The notes beneath the pieces were generated by a model. That model did not search any database. It had not been told where the DNA came from and worked only from the letters and a program-made list of their open reading frames with translations. From Psettodes erumei (taxonomy: Eukaryota > Chordata > Actinopteri > Pleuronectiformes > Psettodidae), in contig JAFBJZ010000662.1 of the NCBI GenBank assembly GCA_016785225.1, positions 115,345 through 179,344 of the forward strand: 64,000 nt of DNA, written 5' to 3'. Shown here one piece after another: positions 38,180 to 47,654 of this stretch. Made by a program: the position numbers and the translations under genes. The stretch's first letter is position 1. Each line of letters opens with the position of its first letter.

Positions 38180-41100
38180 TCCCCTCCAAAGCTGCACAGA
38201 GGGAAAGTGTGGATTTTTGATCATGTTCCAGCTCTGTGACTGATGGGCAGGCGGCAACGTGATAACAAATATATAAATTACATACAGCAGGTCTTAATTT
38301 ATCACGATGTCAGCGCTGCCCGATGCTTTTTAATTGGTTGCCGCAAAGCGTGGCGCGTTGTCATGAGCGGGAAGGATGGGGATGCCGCTGCTGCCGAAGT
38401 GATGCTCGTTTAACATCACGCCGGCCCTGTCGCGGCTTCAGTTTGTTTGCCGTTCGTCGCGTTGCGTTTTTGTAATCGGCGGGTTCGGGTTGGCTCAGAC
38501 CGAGCAGCTCGTTCGCGGGGGCGGGCTCCGATTACGTTTTCCCCTCCCAGGCTTAGTTATCGTGGAGGTGTCAGGAAGTCGATACAGATCGGATTCCACT
38601 TCCTGTAACTTCAGCAGAACATGCTGCCGCGATGACATGTGCAAAATGGATCAATTTTTTCTGTTACAATATGTTGTGGCAGCACATACAAGTAGCTTGA
38701 CATTTCTGTATTAAAAGACCTCGTTCAGTAAGAGCGTGTGAACGCACTGTGCCTGCACTGGAATCAGAATCAGAACATTATTCACTGCAGTCCAGGCCAC
38801 GTGAAAAGGTATGAATGGAGCAAATTCAAGCGTTTTGTCGCCACTAGTTGACACTCATTTTTTTTTGTCTCGAATGTCACTCTGCCAGAGCCATTCACAT
38901 GATGCAGCATTCAAAACCCAGGATAAGCGCGTCTCATTGACGCACTGAAACAGAAATCTCCTTTGGAGATGTCACGGCTCACACATCTCACCTGTGAGCG
39001 AATATTAATAAGGTAAATTGTGTAAAAAAAAAAAAAAATTCAGCACGGTGTGAGGTTTTACCAGTTGTTGATAATTTAATTTATGAATCAGATGTGTCTT
39101 CCGTATCAAATGTTTGAAAGGAGTGGGGAGGGGGATAAAAGCACTTTCCTTTTTTTCTAGAGCTCAAGGTGACGCCTTTAAATTGCATGTTGAAAACCCA
39201 AAGAAGTTTAGTTCTATAAATGATACTCACACATGAATGAATCATTTTAAAGAAACAATATAAACATTTTTTTTCTTTTTTCTGTTTCACACACTTTTAT
39301 GATTAAATATTACCACCAAAATAACTCCACGATTTATTTGTGATATTAATTCAAATCCACCCGCATCTCTCATAAATTCAAATTTAGGACATTGCCTTGT
39401 ATGGTGCATTCTCCATGCAGCAGAGCTAGTTAAGTCAGCGCTCGCAGCTCTGCTTCCAATGAGATTCTTTATCCTCTTATTGCAAATTGTTAATGATATG
39501 CTGCAAACTTAGTTATACATGGTAGGGCTGTTGTATTAATCCCAGATCCCGAGCATCTGGCAGTGTATGCGTGCGTGCGCGTGTGAACGCGTGTGGGTTT
39601 GCGGGGCGTGCGTGCGACGAACAGATGGCTCGGTGTGCAATGAGCTGCTATGTGATAATTATGGAGCAGGCTTGGGAAAGTGGGGAAGTGCTGATGAGTT
39701 TGGGACTCTGCGTGTGTTTGTGTGCGGATGAAGCGAGGAGTGACGAGAGTGTGTTACTGTGCAAAGCGATGCGTGTCTTGGTATGTTGTGTGTGTGTGTT
39801 GGGGGGGGTGTAACAGGGTTGTAGGTGTCAGGAAATTGACTTTTTCAGTAAAATTGCTGCAAAACAATATAATATCATGGATAAAATGAGGTTGTGCGCA
39901 GCTAACCTCCACCCCTTAATATCTACTTGTTTGAAAATCTGGATAGTGCTGACTGACCACCAACCAAGATTAGAAATGGAAATGTATTCCCCTCCACCCA
40001 GCTCCTCTGAGTCAGACTGTTAGAGCCCCAGTCGGCCTGCAGGAAAGGACCTGGGAGCCCAAACACCATCAATTCAAGTCCACCTCAATCCATCTCTTTC
40101 ATCCTGTTGTTGCTCGGCTTTGTTTCTTCGCCCAAACTCCTCTTTAAACGCTCCCCCTCCCTTTTACGTCCAGGTATCTGCAGGTCGCAGAAACGTGTTA
40201 GAGTACCTCAGGGGTCAGCAAACAGCCCTGCGGTCGAATCTGGACCTCCACCGGAACGTTTATTTTGAGAGGTCCAGCGGTAGAAATCGTCACACTGCGG
40301 ACAGCTCCTGGTGCTGAAATGAAGTTCAGCAGACGTGGGAGATGAAAAAGATAAGAAATAAAATCAATCAGTTTTTATTCTGTGCTAATTCAAAGAAAAA
40401 AATCCTTCACCGCTGTTATTTAACCAGTAGAAATCTCACAAATACGCATTGCGGTAAGATTGTAATGTTATCTCAGTGGCAAGCGGAGGTAAATTAACAC
40501 ATTTATCTATTAATTTTTGCATATTTTTAAGTGTGATGCAGCTGGTTGGCTGAGTTAATGGATCCCCCCACAGCTGCGACATCTCTGGTTCAGACCTTTG
40601 TTGCACGTCATGACCTTCTCTCTCTCTCTCTCTGTCGAGATTTTTTGTGGATGAAAACAACCTTTTCCTTCTGTGTTCGCGCGCACGCCTGTGTCTCTGT
40701 AACCTGTTTTACGTTTAATGAGAAATACGTGAATGAAAATGAAGCGAAGGCTCACGAGGGGCCTGTGATATATTGTGACATTAAGGGGCCGACGCAAAGC
40801 GGAGTATCAAAATAGTTCATAGATTTTCTGCCAGTCAACCAATCAATGAATCGATCCATCGTTTCAGTTCTGTTTCATTCATTGCAATGTTAAAATGTAC
40901 ACAGCGAGCCTTTCTACTGCGGATCTGTCCTCCTATTCCCCCTCTGCTTGTCTTTTTTTTCTCTCTTTCTGAGCTACAGCATGTTTTCTCAGAACGGACT
41001 GTTTTCATCAAGCATAGGTGCGCGTGTGTGCGTGTTAAATGTCAGTCTGTGTGCGTCCGTGTCTGGCACACGTCTGCGTACGGAGGCGAGCGCCTCCATT

Positions 41101-44100
41101 CATAACGCAGTCACTCGAGCACTCAGACGGAGCGAGCTCTGTGATGTCTGCATCCGCAAAAGACGAGAAGGAAGAGGAGCGGCAGGGAGAATAAACGTTA
41201 GCCGTGTGAGTCGTGACACATGCACGCGCACATTTTCATGGATGCACAGATGCACTGTGATTTGTTACTTAGAACAAAACAATTCCATGTAAATCCTCTC
41301 CAGTGTGCATAAATTCATTTTCAAAGGAGACTAAACCATTTGTTTAGGTGATTCCCTCTTATTCGCCTTCTCTGAGTGGGCCCGTAAAGCCGAGGAGTGG
41401 GCAGAGCAATTGATAGTGACAGACCAGCAGTAAAAACCCAGGATCATCTGGCAAAAAAAAAAAGATGCAATTCCACACTGACCAATCAAAAATAAGTAGA
41501 TCACTGTTAAAATTAACAGTTACACGCAGGTTCCTCTGTGTCAACATGTATTTAATCTGCAGTAAATAATAAAACGTGTTGATATCTTCCAGTGCTCTCC
41601 CAGTGCAACCCATTAGTTCCGTTTCCTTAAAAGTGTACCTGTGCTGCGAGCTGTTGCTCCAGCACTAACACACCTGATCCAATTAAGAGCCACACATTTT
41701 CATTACAGTGTAATTGGATCAGGTCCACAGGTCTGAAGCGGAGTCAGAGTCGTGCTCTGACTCCGTGTGTCTGGGCTGGAGGACATCCTCTCCCTCGCCG
41801 CGCGCTTTGCTCTTTTGTTTTCGTGCTCTAAACACTTTTCTTTCCACTCCTCCTCTTCCTTCTTCTCCGTGGGCTCCTTTTTTCTTCCGAGTGATTTGTT
41901 TACCCACAATTCCCCTGGGTAATTAGCACTCTGATAATAACTGGTGTTGGAAACAAACACGCCCACTCACTAAGCAGTGCACACAAACAGGCATATACGT
42001 ACACGCCGGGATGAAAAAGCGGCTTCCTGTAGCTTTGTTGCATTAAATAATGTCACAAGTGGAGCAGCTTTTAAATGAGGGGGAGTACATCTGAACCATA
42101 CGTTCACATATTTATGACTGATAAAACTGCTAAGTAGTTGATTTCAATCATTTAAAGTCATTTTTATATAGTTTTAACCAAAAATAAAATAAGAAACTTA
42201 GGCTGAGACATACTGCGTTTATCTTTAAGATGAAATTGGAATTAAAGATTCCGAGCAAATAGCAAATTAAGGGCAATTCAAAGCTTCCCAGAGAAGAAAG
42301 ACAACAGTATTTAGTCTTTTGTTCAAATTTCGAATGGTTATGTTTAAAGTTTAAGAGGCAGTGACCAAGAACCTGGTAACAAATCATAAAACACTCCTAT
42401 GGGTGGTGATATATTTTGTCATTTAGTTGTGAGGATTTATTGGATCTTGTGATGCTAATCTGTGAACAAGGAGACTTGGTCATAAGTCAGACTTTTAGTA
42501 CCTCACCTAATAATGTGCATGACCTTGCACATTACTGCCACGTCGTACTTTGATAATGAATGTTTGGGATTCTTTTATGAGTTAATATAGAGCAGTAGTA
42601 GGATGGTGTCACTCAGTCTCGCTCTGGGTCAGATCTTAAACCTGCAGCCGCTCGTTCAGTTGCAGCCCTGGTCACCAGGGGTCACCAGAGGTCATTCCCA
42701 GTCTATGTGATGCCACTCATCCAGCTCCCCCTTGAACAAGATGTGCTCCTGATTGCCTGTGGATTAAAGGCTTTTGTAAATTACAAAAGACCATAAATGC
42801 ACCGCAACATTTATTATTCACAATAGTTTATTGTTGTGCTGTGAATGCGCTGCTGCTGGGAAGCTCCCAGTGGCCGGCAGTCGAGCTGTGACGGCACTGG
42901 GCAGCCAGTTGCCAAGTTGTGTTATTAGTGCAGCCTTTTGCTGTGCCAAGAGTTGAGATTGCTATTCCCACTCTGATTTTGAGTTCTTTATTTTTAGATC
43001 TTTAATAGACAAGGGACAAAGGGCTGGCTGGCTCTGCCCAGTCTGTTTTGGAGCAGGATATTTAACATGTCAATGGGCTCTTGTCCGTCTGATTAGGGCT
43101 CGCTGGAAAATAGCACCTATTCAGCCTCGCGTGCACACATGCCCATGTGTGTGTGTGTGCAATTCAAAAGACAGCATTGCGCACGCATGTGTGCGGCATG
43201 TTCACTTCCACTAAATCTCTGCAGAGCACAAAGAAATGACAGGGAAAAAAGGAAGAGCGATGAGAGAAACAAAAGATAAGAGAAGGGAGAGAGAGAGAGA
43301 ATCCCCTGCTGTTTTTCCAATCAGGAGGCGTCGTCCTCCTCACTGAGTGATTTATTCTCTCTCCTCTCCTTCATGTCCCAATTTCCAACCCCCACCCCTC
43401 CCTCTGCTTCTTTCATTCATTCTTTCCCCCCGTCGCCTTCCTGTGGGCAGTTTGTGAACATAGCTATTTAGAAATGACGACAGAAACGCATTCAGATGGG
43501 CAGCGTTGTTAAAATGACTCACCTGTAAAGCTGCGAGGATTTCATCTGAGGTAAATCTCCCACTTCATTTTTTCCCTCTGGATTCAGTCGAGGGGAAATA
43601 AGAGCCGCCGCTTCAGACGAGACATCAAACATCTTTTATTTTAAAAGCAGCATTAAATGACGTGTGACCTCACGGACCAACATTAATAAGTGTCTGGCGA
43701 CGGTCCCTGCACGCCAGCAAAGCTCATCCGCCTTAACAAATGAATAATGAATCTGGGGTGCAGGTCGAGACTAAATATATATATTAAATTGATTTAATCC
43801 AGGAATGAAAAAATGTTAATCTCCACACAGAGAACAATCATGCTGTTAAGACAAATTAACGCCATGGTTACCAAAGGAGAGCATCTGATTTGTGCCGGTG
43901 TGTGCCGCTGACATTGCCAGTAATTGGAGCATTCATTCATTATCACCTGTCTTGTTTTGCTGCCAACCAATCATTTAGTCATATTTCATATCCCAGCGAG
44001 CCCTCCTGAGCCTCCCTCCATTCATCCCCTGGAGCCACAAGTGTGTGTGTGTGTGTGTGTGTTTCTGATCCCTCGCGGGTGCATCTTGGTGTCACCCAGC

Positions 44101-45865
44101 CCAACCTTTATTAAGTGTCCTCCCATGTTTGCATGAGTGGACGTGGCAGAGCGAGATGTGTAGCACGTTATATGTTAAATAACCAATTCACGTGTTTGTG
44201 TGTGTGTATTTCTCTCCCTTTCTCATTCTGGCAGACCTCACACACACACACACCCGCTGACCCCTCCCTCTCAGCGCTGGTTGGTTGCCACGGCTACAGT
44301 GTCGCCTCTCTTCCTCATGTTGCTATGAGACTCGGACCGACAGACCTGAGCTGAATGACAATGTGTCCGTGGCTCTGGCAGGAGGCCCACAACAACCAAT
44401 AAGAGACGGTCTAGACAAACACCCAATTTGGGGGTCTGGGGACATCGGGGGGCTGATTGTTTGGGTTGGCAGGTGGTTCCTCAACCATATGAGGAGTGGT
44501 TTATTACCTATTGTTTTTCATTTCCTTGGCAGATGTCTTAATGAGAAAATGTGTGTGTTATTGTATGATAAATAATTATCAGAGGGCGATATTTATCATT
44601 AACAGGGAAGTAAAGCAATTACAACATTGCAGTACAAATTATAAAAGCATTAGTTAAAGCTGCAGTCATCAATATTTTTTTTGTGAACAGTGGACCAGTG
44701 AACTAAACGAAAAGAAATTTTTATTTATCGCAGACAGAGACCTTTAAATCCGAAAACCTCCTGTCGAATGTCGGTCCGCGTTTGTGGGAAGAACACACTG
44801 GGAACTTCCCTCTTGAAGTTCGATGTCATTGACCTCAGCTTTTGGATGGAACTATTGCGGTTTGGAGTCTGACTGCCTGAATTCTGACCTCCCCAAGAAG
44901 TAAGAATGAGTTTTTCCCAGGTGTTGCTTTTTTTTTGGTGTTTCTGAGTAGTGCAAGCGGACACCGGGGAGAGACGATTTTTCTCCCGGTAAGAATAACA
45001 CCTCGTTTCTGTGCTGCAGTGTGCTCCGCTGGAGGCACCAGCCCCACGTAACAGTGAAGCAAGTGTCGGAGTGGTGGTGGTGGGGGGTGGGGTGCGGGGG
45101 GTGGGATCTTTTTGGGCTTTTGTATCACTTGAATCAATCTGACAGAGGAGAGTGCAGGGGGATGATGGGTGAGAGCAATACATCATTCAGTCAGTGTTGC
45201 GCTGGTCAATATGGTTTTTATTATTTTTTTTACGTCAGACCTCAGGTCGGAGGAATCAATCCAATTCTGTGCGCTGGGATTTTACTTAACGGGGTATAAT
45301 GGCTGAGCAAATATAGATATTTCAGCGCCACAGCTGCAAAGAACACAATTAATAAATGTGTTTTGAAAACGCACAAATAACACAGTTCTGTCCATCTCTC
45401 TCCCCAGGAGCTGTTCACGGCAGAGTGTAAGTTTAAGGAGTCGGTGTTCGAGAACTACTACGTGATCTACAGCTCTATGCTCTACAGACAGAAGGAGTCG
45501 GGCCGGGCCTGGTTCCTGGGCCTTAATAAAGAGGGACAGGCTATGAAAGGCAACAGGGTCAAAAAGACCAAACCAGCCGCACACTTCCTGCCTAAACCTA
45601 TAGAAGGTAACACACATTCAGATGTACACAAAGCAGGTGTTTATTTATGCAGTTTTCATGAAGATGGAGCTAATTTTCCTATTATTTTCCCCTCTTTTCT
45701 CCCTCTGCTCTTCCAGTTGCGATGTACAGAGAGCCTTCATTGCACGATGTGGGGGAGGCGGTGCCTAAAGTCGCCGGGGGCCCGCCTTCCAAAAGCACAA
45801 CCAGCGAACCAGTGGTCATGAACGGCGGCAAACCAGTCAGCAAACCCGACAAGGAGGAGACATAA
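10668..45865 (+). CDS. fgf14: Fibroblast growth factor 14, isoform 1B (alternative first exon)
   Basis: Exons 10668-10761, 33205-33315, 35716-35819, 45408-45606 and 45717-45865 join in frame to 657 nt, giving 218 aa. Exon 1B reads MRFIWNNIFSKGSHMLQCLC then GRSLKKNKNPT, matching the end of human FGF14 exon 1B. Its last G joins AA of exon 2 to give EPQLKGIVTRLF. Human 1B begins about 39 residues earlier; here an in-frame TAG at 10584 and no intervening ATG leave this methionine as the only start in the exon, though an upstream spliced coding segment cannot be excluded. FGF14 is an intracellular FHF with no signal peptide. It binds the C-terminal domain of voltage-gated sodium channels, and the 1B form is the main brain isoform in mammals. 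Two RE1-like sites flank this exon. Confidence 0.9.
10777..10808. repeat. (GT)16 microsatellite just after the exon 1B donor
   Basis: Pure GT dinucleotides begin 15 bases after the donor GT at 10762-10763 of fgf14 exon 1B. UG-rich RNA next to a donor can bind splicing factors such as TDP-43 or CELF proteins; any role here is inference. Confidence 0.9.
11283..11353. repeat. (TG)35 microsatellite
   Basis: At 71 bp this is the longest uninterrupted dinucleotide TG tract in the window. It lies about 520 bases downstream of the exon 1B donor and is a likely polymorphic Z-DNA-prone site. Confidence 0.95.
12060..12080 (+). promoter_or_regulatory. RE1/NRSE motif in the first intron of fgf14
   Basis: TTCAGCACC, two bases (TT), then GGACAGC and ACA. 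Both half-sites are intact at canonical spacing; only the last bases depart from consensus. It lies 1.3 kb after exon 1B, on the same strand as the 8693 site. Confidence 0.6.
18278..18295 (+). repeat. Short (GAA)6 tract in the fgf14 first intron
   Basis: Six GAA units on the sense strand between exons 1B and 1A. Human FGF14 has a GAA repeat in the corresponding intron whose expansion causes SCA27B. Homology between the two is not shown; a short tract like this arises easily by chance. Confidence 0.8.
20182..20209. repeat. Perfect 13-bp inverted repeat with a 2-base spacer
   Basis: Left arm 20182-20194 (ACAACCCAACAAA) and right arm 20197-20209 are exact reverse complements. It sits inside the fgf14 first intron and is followed by a TGG/TTG-rich stretch. 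It could form a tight hairpin or cruciform. Confidence 0.85.
20602..20615. promoter_or_regulatory. RFX X-box motif
   Basis: GTTACCACGGTAAC fits the X-box consensus GTNRCC-NN-RGYAAC at every fixed position and is nearly palindromic. RFX factors act on ciliary and neuronal genes. Intronic in fgf14. Confidence 0.5.
21069..21160. repeat. Relic of a teleost dispersed repeat
   Basis: The stretch with AAAGGAATAGTTTAACATTT followed by a GAGAAACAC motif resembles a widespread fish non-autonomous repeat that starts AAAGGAATAGTT. Only the 5' portion is clear, and the family assignment is from memory. Confidence 0.4.
23053..23073 (-). promoter_or_regulatory. RE1/NRSE motif, minus strand, in the fgf14 first intron
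   Basis: Read on the minus strand: TTCAGCACG, two bases (AT), then GGACAGCG. One change lies in the left half-site, the right half-site is intact, and the spacing is canonical. It is 2.7 kb upstream of exon 1A. Confidence 0.5.
25200..25795 (+). promoter_or_regulatory. CpG-rich 5' flank of fgf14 exon 1A
   Basis: GC content and CpG frequency rise sharply at about 25230 and stay high into exon 1A. A CTCTCGCGAG core at about 25254-25263 resembles the TCTCGCGAGA promoter element. No TATA box was seen. This is the likely promoter and 5' UTR of isoform 1A, inferred from base composition and position. Confidence 0.5.
25796..45865 (+). CDS. fgf14: Fibroblast growth factor 14, isoform 1A, complete
   Basis: Exons 25796-25988, 33205-33315, 35716-35819, 45408-45606 and 45717-45865 join in frame to 756 nt, giving 251 aa (human 1A about 247). 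Exon 1A opens MAAAIASGLIRQKRQAREQ, the FHF A-type N-terminus that acts as a sodium-channel inactivation particle, and has GLCNGNLVDIFSKVRIFGLK plus a basic KKRRLRR run. The beta-trefoil core has DGTKDDSTNS (exon 2), LFNLIPVGLRVVAIQ (exon 3) and ECKFKESVFENYYVIYSSML (exon 4); the F of ECKF matches the human position altered in SCA27 (F150 in 1B numbering) and is conserved. The exon 5 tail AMYREPSLHDVGEAVPK with MNGGKPVSK identifies fgf14 rather than fgf12 or fgf13. Core exon lengths (111, 104, 199 bp) are the family's usual ones. No signal peptide is present, as expected for an intracellular FHF. Confidence 0.95.
26271..26406. repeat. Compound (TC)35/(AC)25 microsatellite
   Basis: Pure TC dinucleotides at 26271-26341, a 15-bp C/T-rich and mixed linker, then pure AC at 26357-26406. 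It lies about 280 bases after the exon 1A donor. TC·GA tracts can form triplex DNA and AC·GT tracts Z-DNA. Confidence 0.95.
27060..28405 (+). repeat. 1.3-kb polypyrimidine tract, degenerate minisatellite
   Basis: The plus strand is overwhelmingly C and T for about 1.3 kb. Interruptions recur: ACAACAGCCTCCTCTCC-like islands at about 27213, 27380, 27640 and 28115, and CTCAxCTTCAGTTCCTCT-like units in between. This points to an old tandem array. The long open frames across it are low-complexity Ser/Pro/Leu/Phe and are not genes. Confidence 0.75.
29001..29306. repeat. Direct repeat copy 1 in the fgf14 intron
   Basis: Matches 31691-31977 over nearly its whole length with small indels. Shared blocks include AGCTCCCTCAGACCG, CAAGGGCAGA, TCAGTCCGTCTGCAG, CTGGTTTCTGCTC, GCAGCTGTCAGCTGGAATGA and TATTTACTTTA. 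No coding frame is conserved. It could be a dispersed element or a local duplication of a regulatory block. Confidence 0.85.
31040..31185. repeat. Short tandem array of GGGAAT-type units with an X-box
   Basis: Imperfect units containing GGGAATxTC and ending in TAAC, CGAC or GGCAAC recur about every 25-50 bases. The first unit ends in GTTGCCGTGGCAAC (31070-31083), a full RFX X-box match, and the last ends in GTGGCAACGG. This may be a minisatellite that multiplied half-sites. Confidence 0.5.
31691..31977. repeat. Direct repeat copy 2 in the fgf14 intron
   Basis: Second copy of the 29001-29306 block, same orientation, about 2.4 kb downstream. Differences are mostly substitutions and short gaps, for example CTTTACATGCATGGAAATAT in copy 1 against CTTTATGGAAATAT here. 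It is followed by a (TG)n tract at about 31979. Confidence 0.85.
33316..35715 (+). other. fgf14 intron between exons 2 and 3
   Basis: 2.4 kb without a recognisable coding exon. A poly-T run lies at about 33702-33718; otherwise it looks like ordinary single-copy DNA. Confidence 0.6.
35826..35870 (+). repeat. (CA)22 tract directly after the fgf14 exon 3 donor
   Basis: The exon 3 donor reads TCG then GTAAAG, and the CA array starts six bases after the exon end. Intronic CA repeats bind hnRNP L and are known to alter use of a nearby 5' splice site. The donor itself is weak at +5/+6. Confidence 0.95.
37290..38040 (+). repeat. 0.75-kb polypurine tract, degenerate minisatellite
   Basis: The plus (sense) strand is almost all G and A for about 750 bases. 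Motifs like AGACAGAnGAGG and GGAAAGGTGGAGAGG recur irregularly about every 40-80 bases. Sense-strand purine runs favour R-loops and intramolecular triplexes. The frames across it are low-complexity Arg/Lys/Glu/Gly and are not genes. Confidence 0.75.
41672..41724. repeat. 14-bp perfect inverted repeat
   Basis: Arms ACCTGATCCAATTA (41672-41685) and its exact complement (41711-41724) flank a 25-base loop. The ends could be those of a very small MITE or a palindromic regulatory block. Confidence 0.8.
41739..41765. repeat. 11-bp perfect inverted repeat with a 5-base loop
   Basis: CGGAGTCAGAG (41739-41749), loop TCGTG, then the exact complement (41755-41765). It starts only 14 bases after the preceding inverted repeat. 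Confidence 0.8.
42511..42534. repeat. 9-bp perfect inverted repeat
   Basis: TAATGTGCA and TGCACATTA around a 6-base loop (TGACCT). Small, intronic, function unknown. Confidence 0.7.
44284..44297. promoter_or_regulatory. Near-match RFX X-box
   Basis: GTTGCCACGGCTAC fits the X-box except for one base in the right half (CTAC instead of CAAC or TAAC). Intronic in fgf14. Confidence 0.3.
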
Positions 45866-46406
45866 CCCCGCTGTGCCCCTTTATTTGGCCGGACTGAGGT
45901 CAGGAAAAGCCAGAGACTCGCCCCACTGCTGCACTCTCAAAAAAAAAAAAAAGGTAACGCAACGAACGACGGCTCAAGTGGGGCCACACGTCCCGCCTCA
46001 CCTCTCTGTCTATTGGATGGATCAGGTGTTGCGGGGCAGGGCCAGAGGGACACGGCGCTGCGGCTGGTGGCAGGGGAAGAGGAGGAGGAGGAGGAGGAAG
46101 AAGAAAACGGGCCAGTGCCAGCACGACATTTTGTTTGGAAGTGGGACAGCGGCATGCCCTCATATTGGACACAAAATGAACTTCTTAAAAATATAAACAA
46201 AACAAAGAAGAAAAAAGGAAGAAAAAAAAAATTTGTCTTCACCGGTATTTTTCTGTGACAATCTGTAAGAATGAGGCCCCCCCCCACACGATAGTACTGT
46301 TTTCTGTCGCCAGGTACGCTTGCTCGCTAGTGGCTACAGACACACGTGTGCTCGCGCTGCTCCCACCCAAAATCCACCAGTTAGTTGCGATGTTTGAGCA
46401 AATAAA
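45866..46406 (+). other. fgf14 3' UTR to the first polyadenylation signal
   Basis: Starts at the base after the TAA stop. The first AATAAA in the sense strand is at 46401-46406, giving a minimal UTR of about 540 bases. It includes an A-rich run at about 45940, a GAG-repeat at 46079-46098 and an A-rich patch at 46190-46230. A much longer UTR is possible, since another AATAAA lies at 51054-51059 in AT-rich DNA. Confidence 0.5.
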
Positions 46407-47342
46407 AAAACGAACATTGGACACGGACAACACCAAAAACTGAAGATTCGGAGGATGCTTAGTCAGCAGTCAATTAGGATGTCTGTGCTCAGCTTATGAT
46501 GAAACCGAAAGTGGCCGTGTGCATTACATAGAAGAAAAATACAGTCGCTGACCTGTCAATAATTTTGATCACATACTATATATCTGATAATGAGAGAGTC
46601 CATATTTGAGACCACATGGCTTCAAGCATGTTTGTCTTTTCTGTATTCCCTCATCTATCCGTCAGGGGGTTTCTCATTCTGCACGCACAAAGCACTTGTG
46701 ATTATCCAGCGGCATCGTTGTATAGACACAAAACTGATTTTAGTTTCTACCGCTCTGTCTGACAGGTTGTTGTTGTTTCTTTTTCTCGCTTTCCCTGTGC
46801 GAATGCTCGGGTTTCCGCATCGCCGACACAAATGTAGCTCAGGAGACGAGGGGATTGCAGTCGACGCGTCAAATGAAGCGTTTTGGCAAATAAGCGTGCG
46901 TCTGAAACCAGAGAGGCTTTTCGCAAAACTCTGTGTCTGTAGCAACGTGGAAGTTAGAGGAGGCACGCCGGGGTCTGGGCAGCATGGTAGCAGTGAGTGC
47001 TTACATGGCGTAGCAGATATTGTAGACTGAGGTTTATCAAACCTCGAGAAGGGTCAGAAAGTGGTAGTACTTTTAATTTCTGTTCCCTTCCCAAAGTACT
47101 TGAAATTAGAGGTGGTATTGAGGGTGATAGTTAACAGGGTAAATGGTGTGAAAGCCACTGTGTGTAGAATTTGAGCATTTCTGACTTTGCTACCCAGTGG
47201 TACTTTCAAAGAAGGCACTGTGGTAAGACAGAGATCTGAGTCGGGCCCAGGCACTGGAGGTCTTCACTGGTCCACTTAGTTCCTACAGGGAACCAGTAAT
47301 AAGGTCAAGTAATGTCCTGTTGTACTGGAGCAAGGCCTCAGG

Positions 47343-47654
47343 CAGTGGAGGAAGTATTTGGGTCCTTTTTTCTTAAGAAAATGTACTAATACCACAATCA
47401 GCAGCAGTATTATCAGCTAAATATACAAATATATATAAAAATCTAATCATTCTGATAACATATGGGCCCTGAGACTGTTATATTATCAGATATGACATTA
47501 CTTCATTGTTGATAGTGATGATAGTGGACTAAGAAGTACAGATTTCCTTCTGAAATGTAGAAGCAGAAGTAAAAAGTAGCAGAAAAGAAGTGCCTGAGAA
47601 GTGCCTGAAAATGTTTCCAGTTGAGGAAATGCAAGCGGTCACTTTCCACCACTG
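47343..47654. mobile_element. hAT-type MITE with terminal inverted repeats and 8-bp target-site duplication
   Basis: The element starts CAGTGGAGGAAGTATT and ends with the near-complement ACTTTCCACCACTG. Flanking 8-mers GCCTCAGG (47335-47342) and GTCTCAGG (47655-47662) agree at seven of eight bases, the duplication size typical of hAT transposons. The inside has the run of phrases familiar from a common teleost repeat, such as ATGTACTAATACCACA and CTTCTGAAATGTAGAAG. At 312 bp it has no coding capacity, so it was mobilised in trans. Confidence 0.85.

Larger units (their letters stand above)
35871..45407 (+). other. fgf14 intron between exons 3 and 4
   Basis: 9.5 kb with no recognisable coding exon. 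It carries a polypurine tract, a (CA)16 at 38144-38175, an apparent LINE-tail fragment at 38762-38785 (GAATCAGAATCAGAACATTA), several inverted repeats, and a (GT)11 at 44041-44062. Stretches 38800-41600 and 42600-44000 show nothing clear. Confidence 0.6.

Noticed and set aside
37190..38189. Frames rich in Arg, Gly, Lys and Glu
   Set aside because: Products of the polypurine tract; no recognisable domain or splice structure.
40299..40318. Fourth RE1 site
   Set aside because: GGACAGCTCC is followed by the left half-site in flipped orientation (GGTGCTGAA); only a non-canonical site at best.
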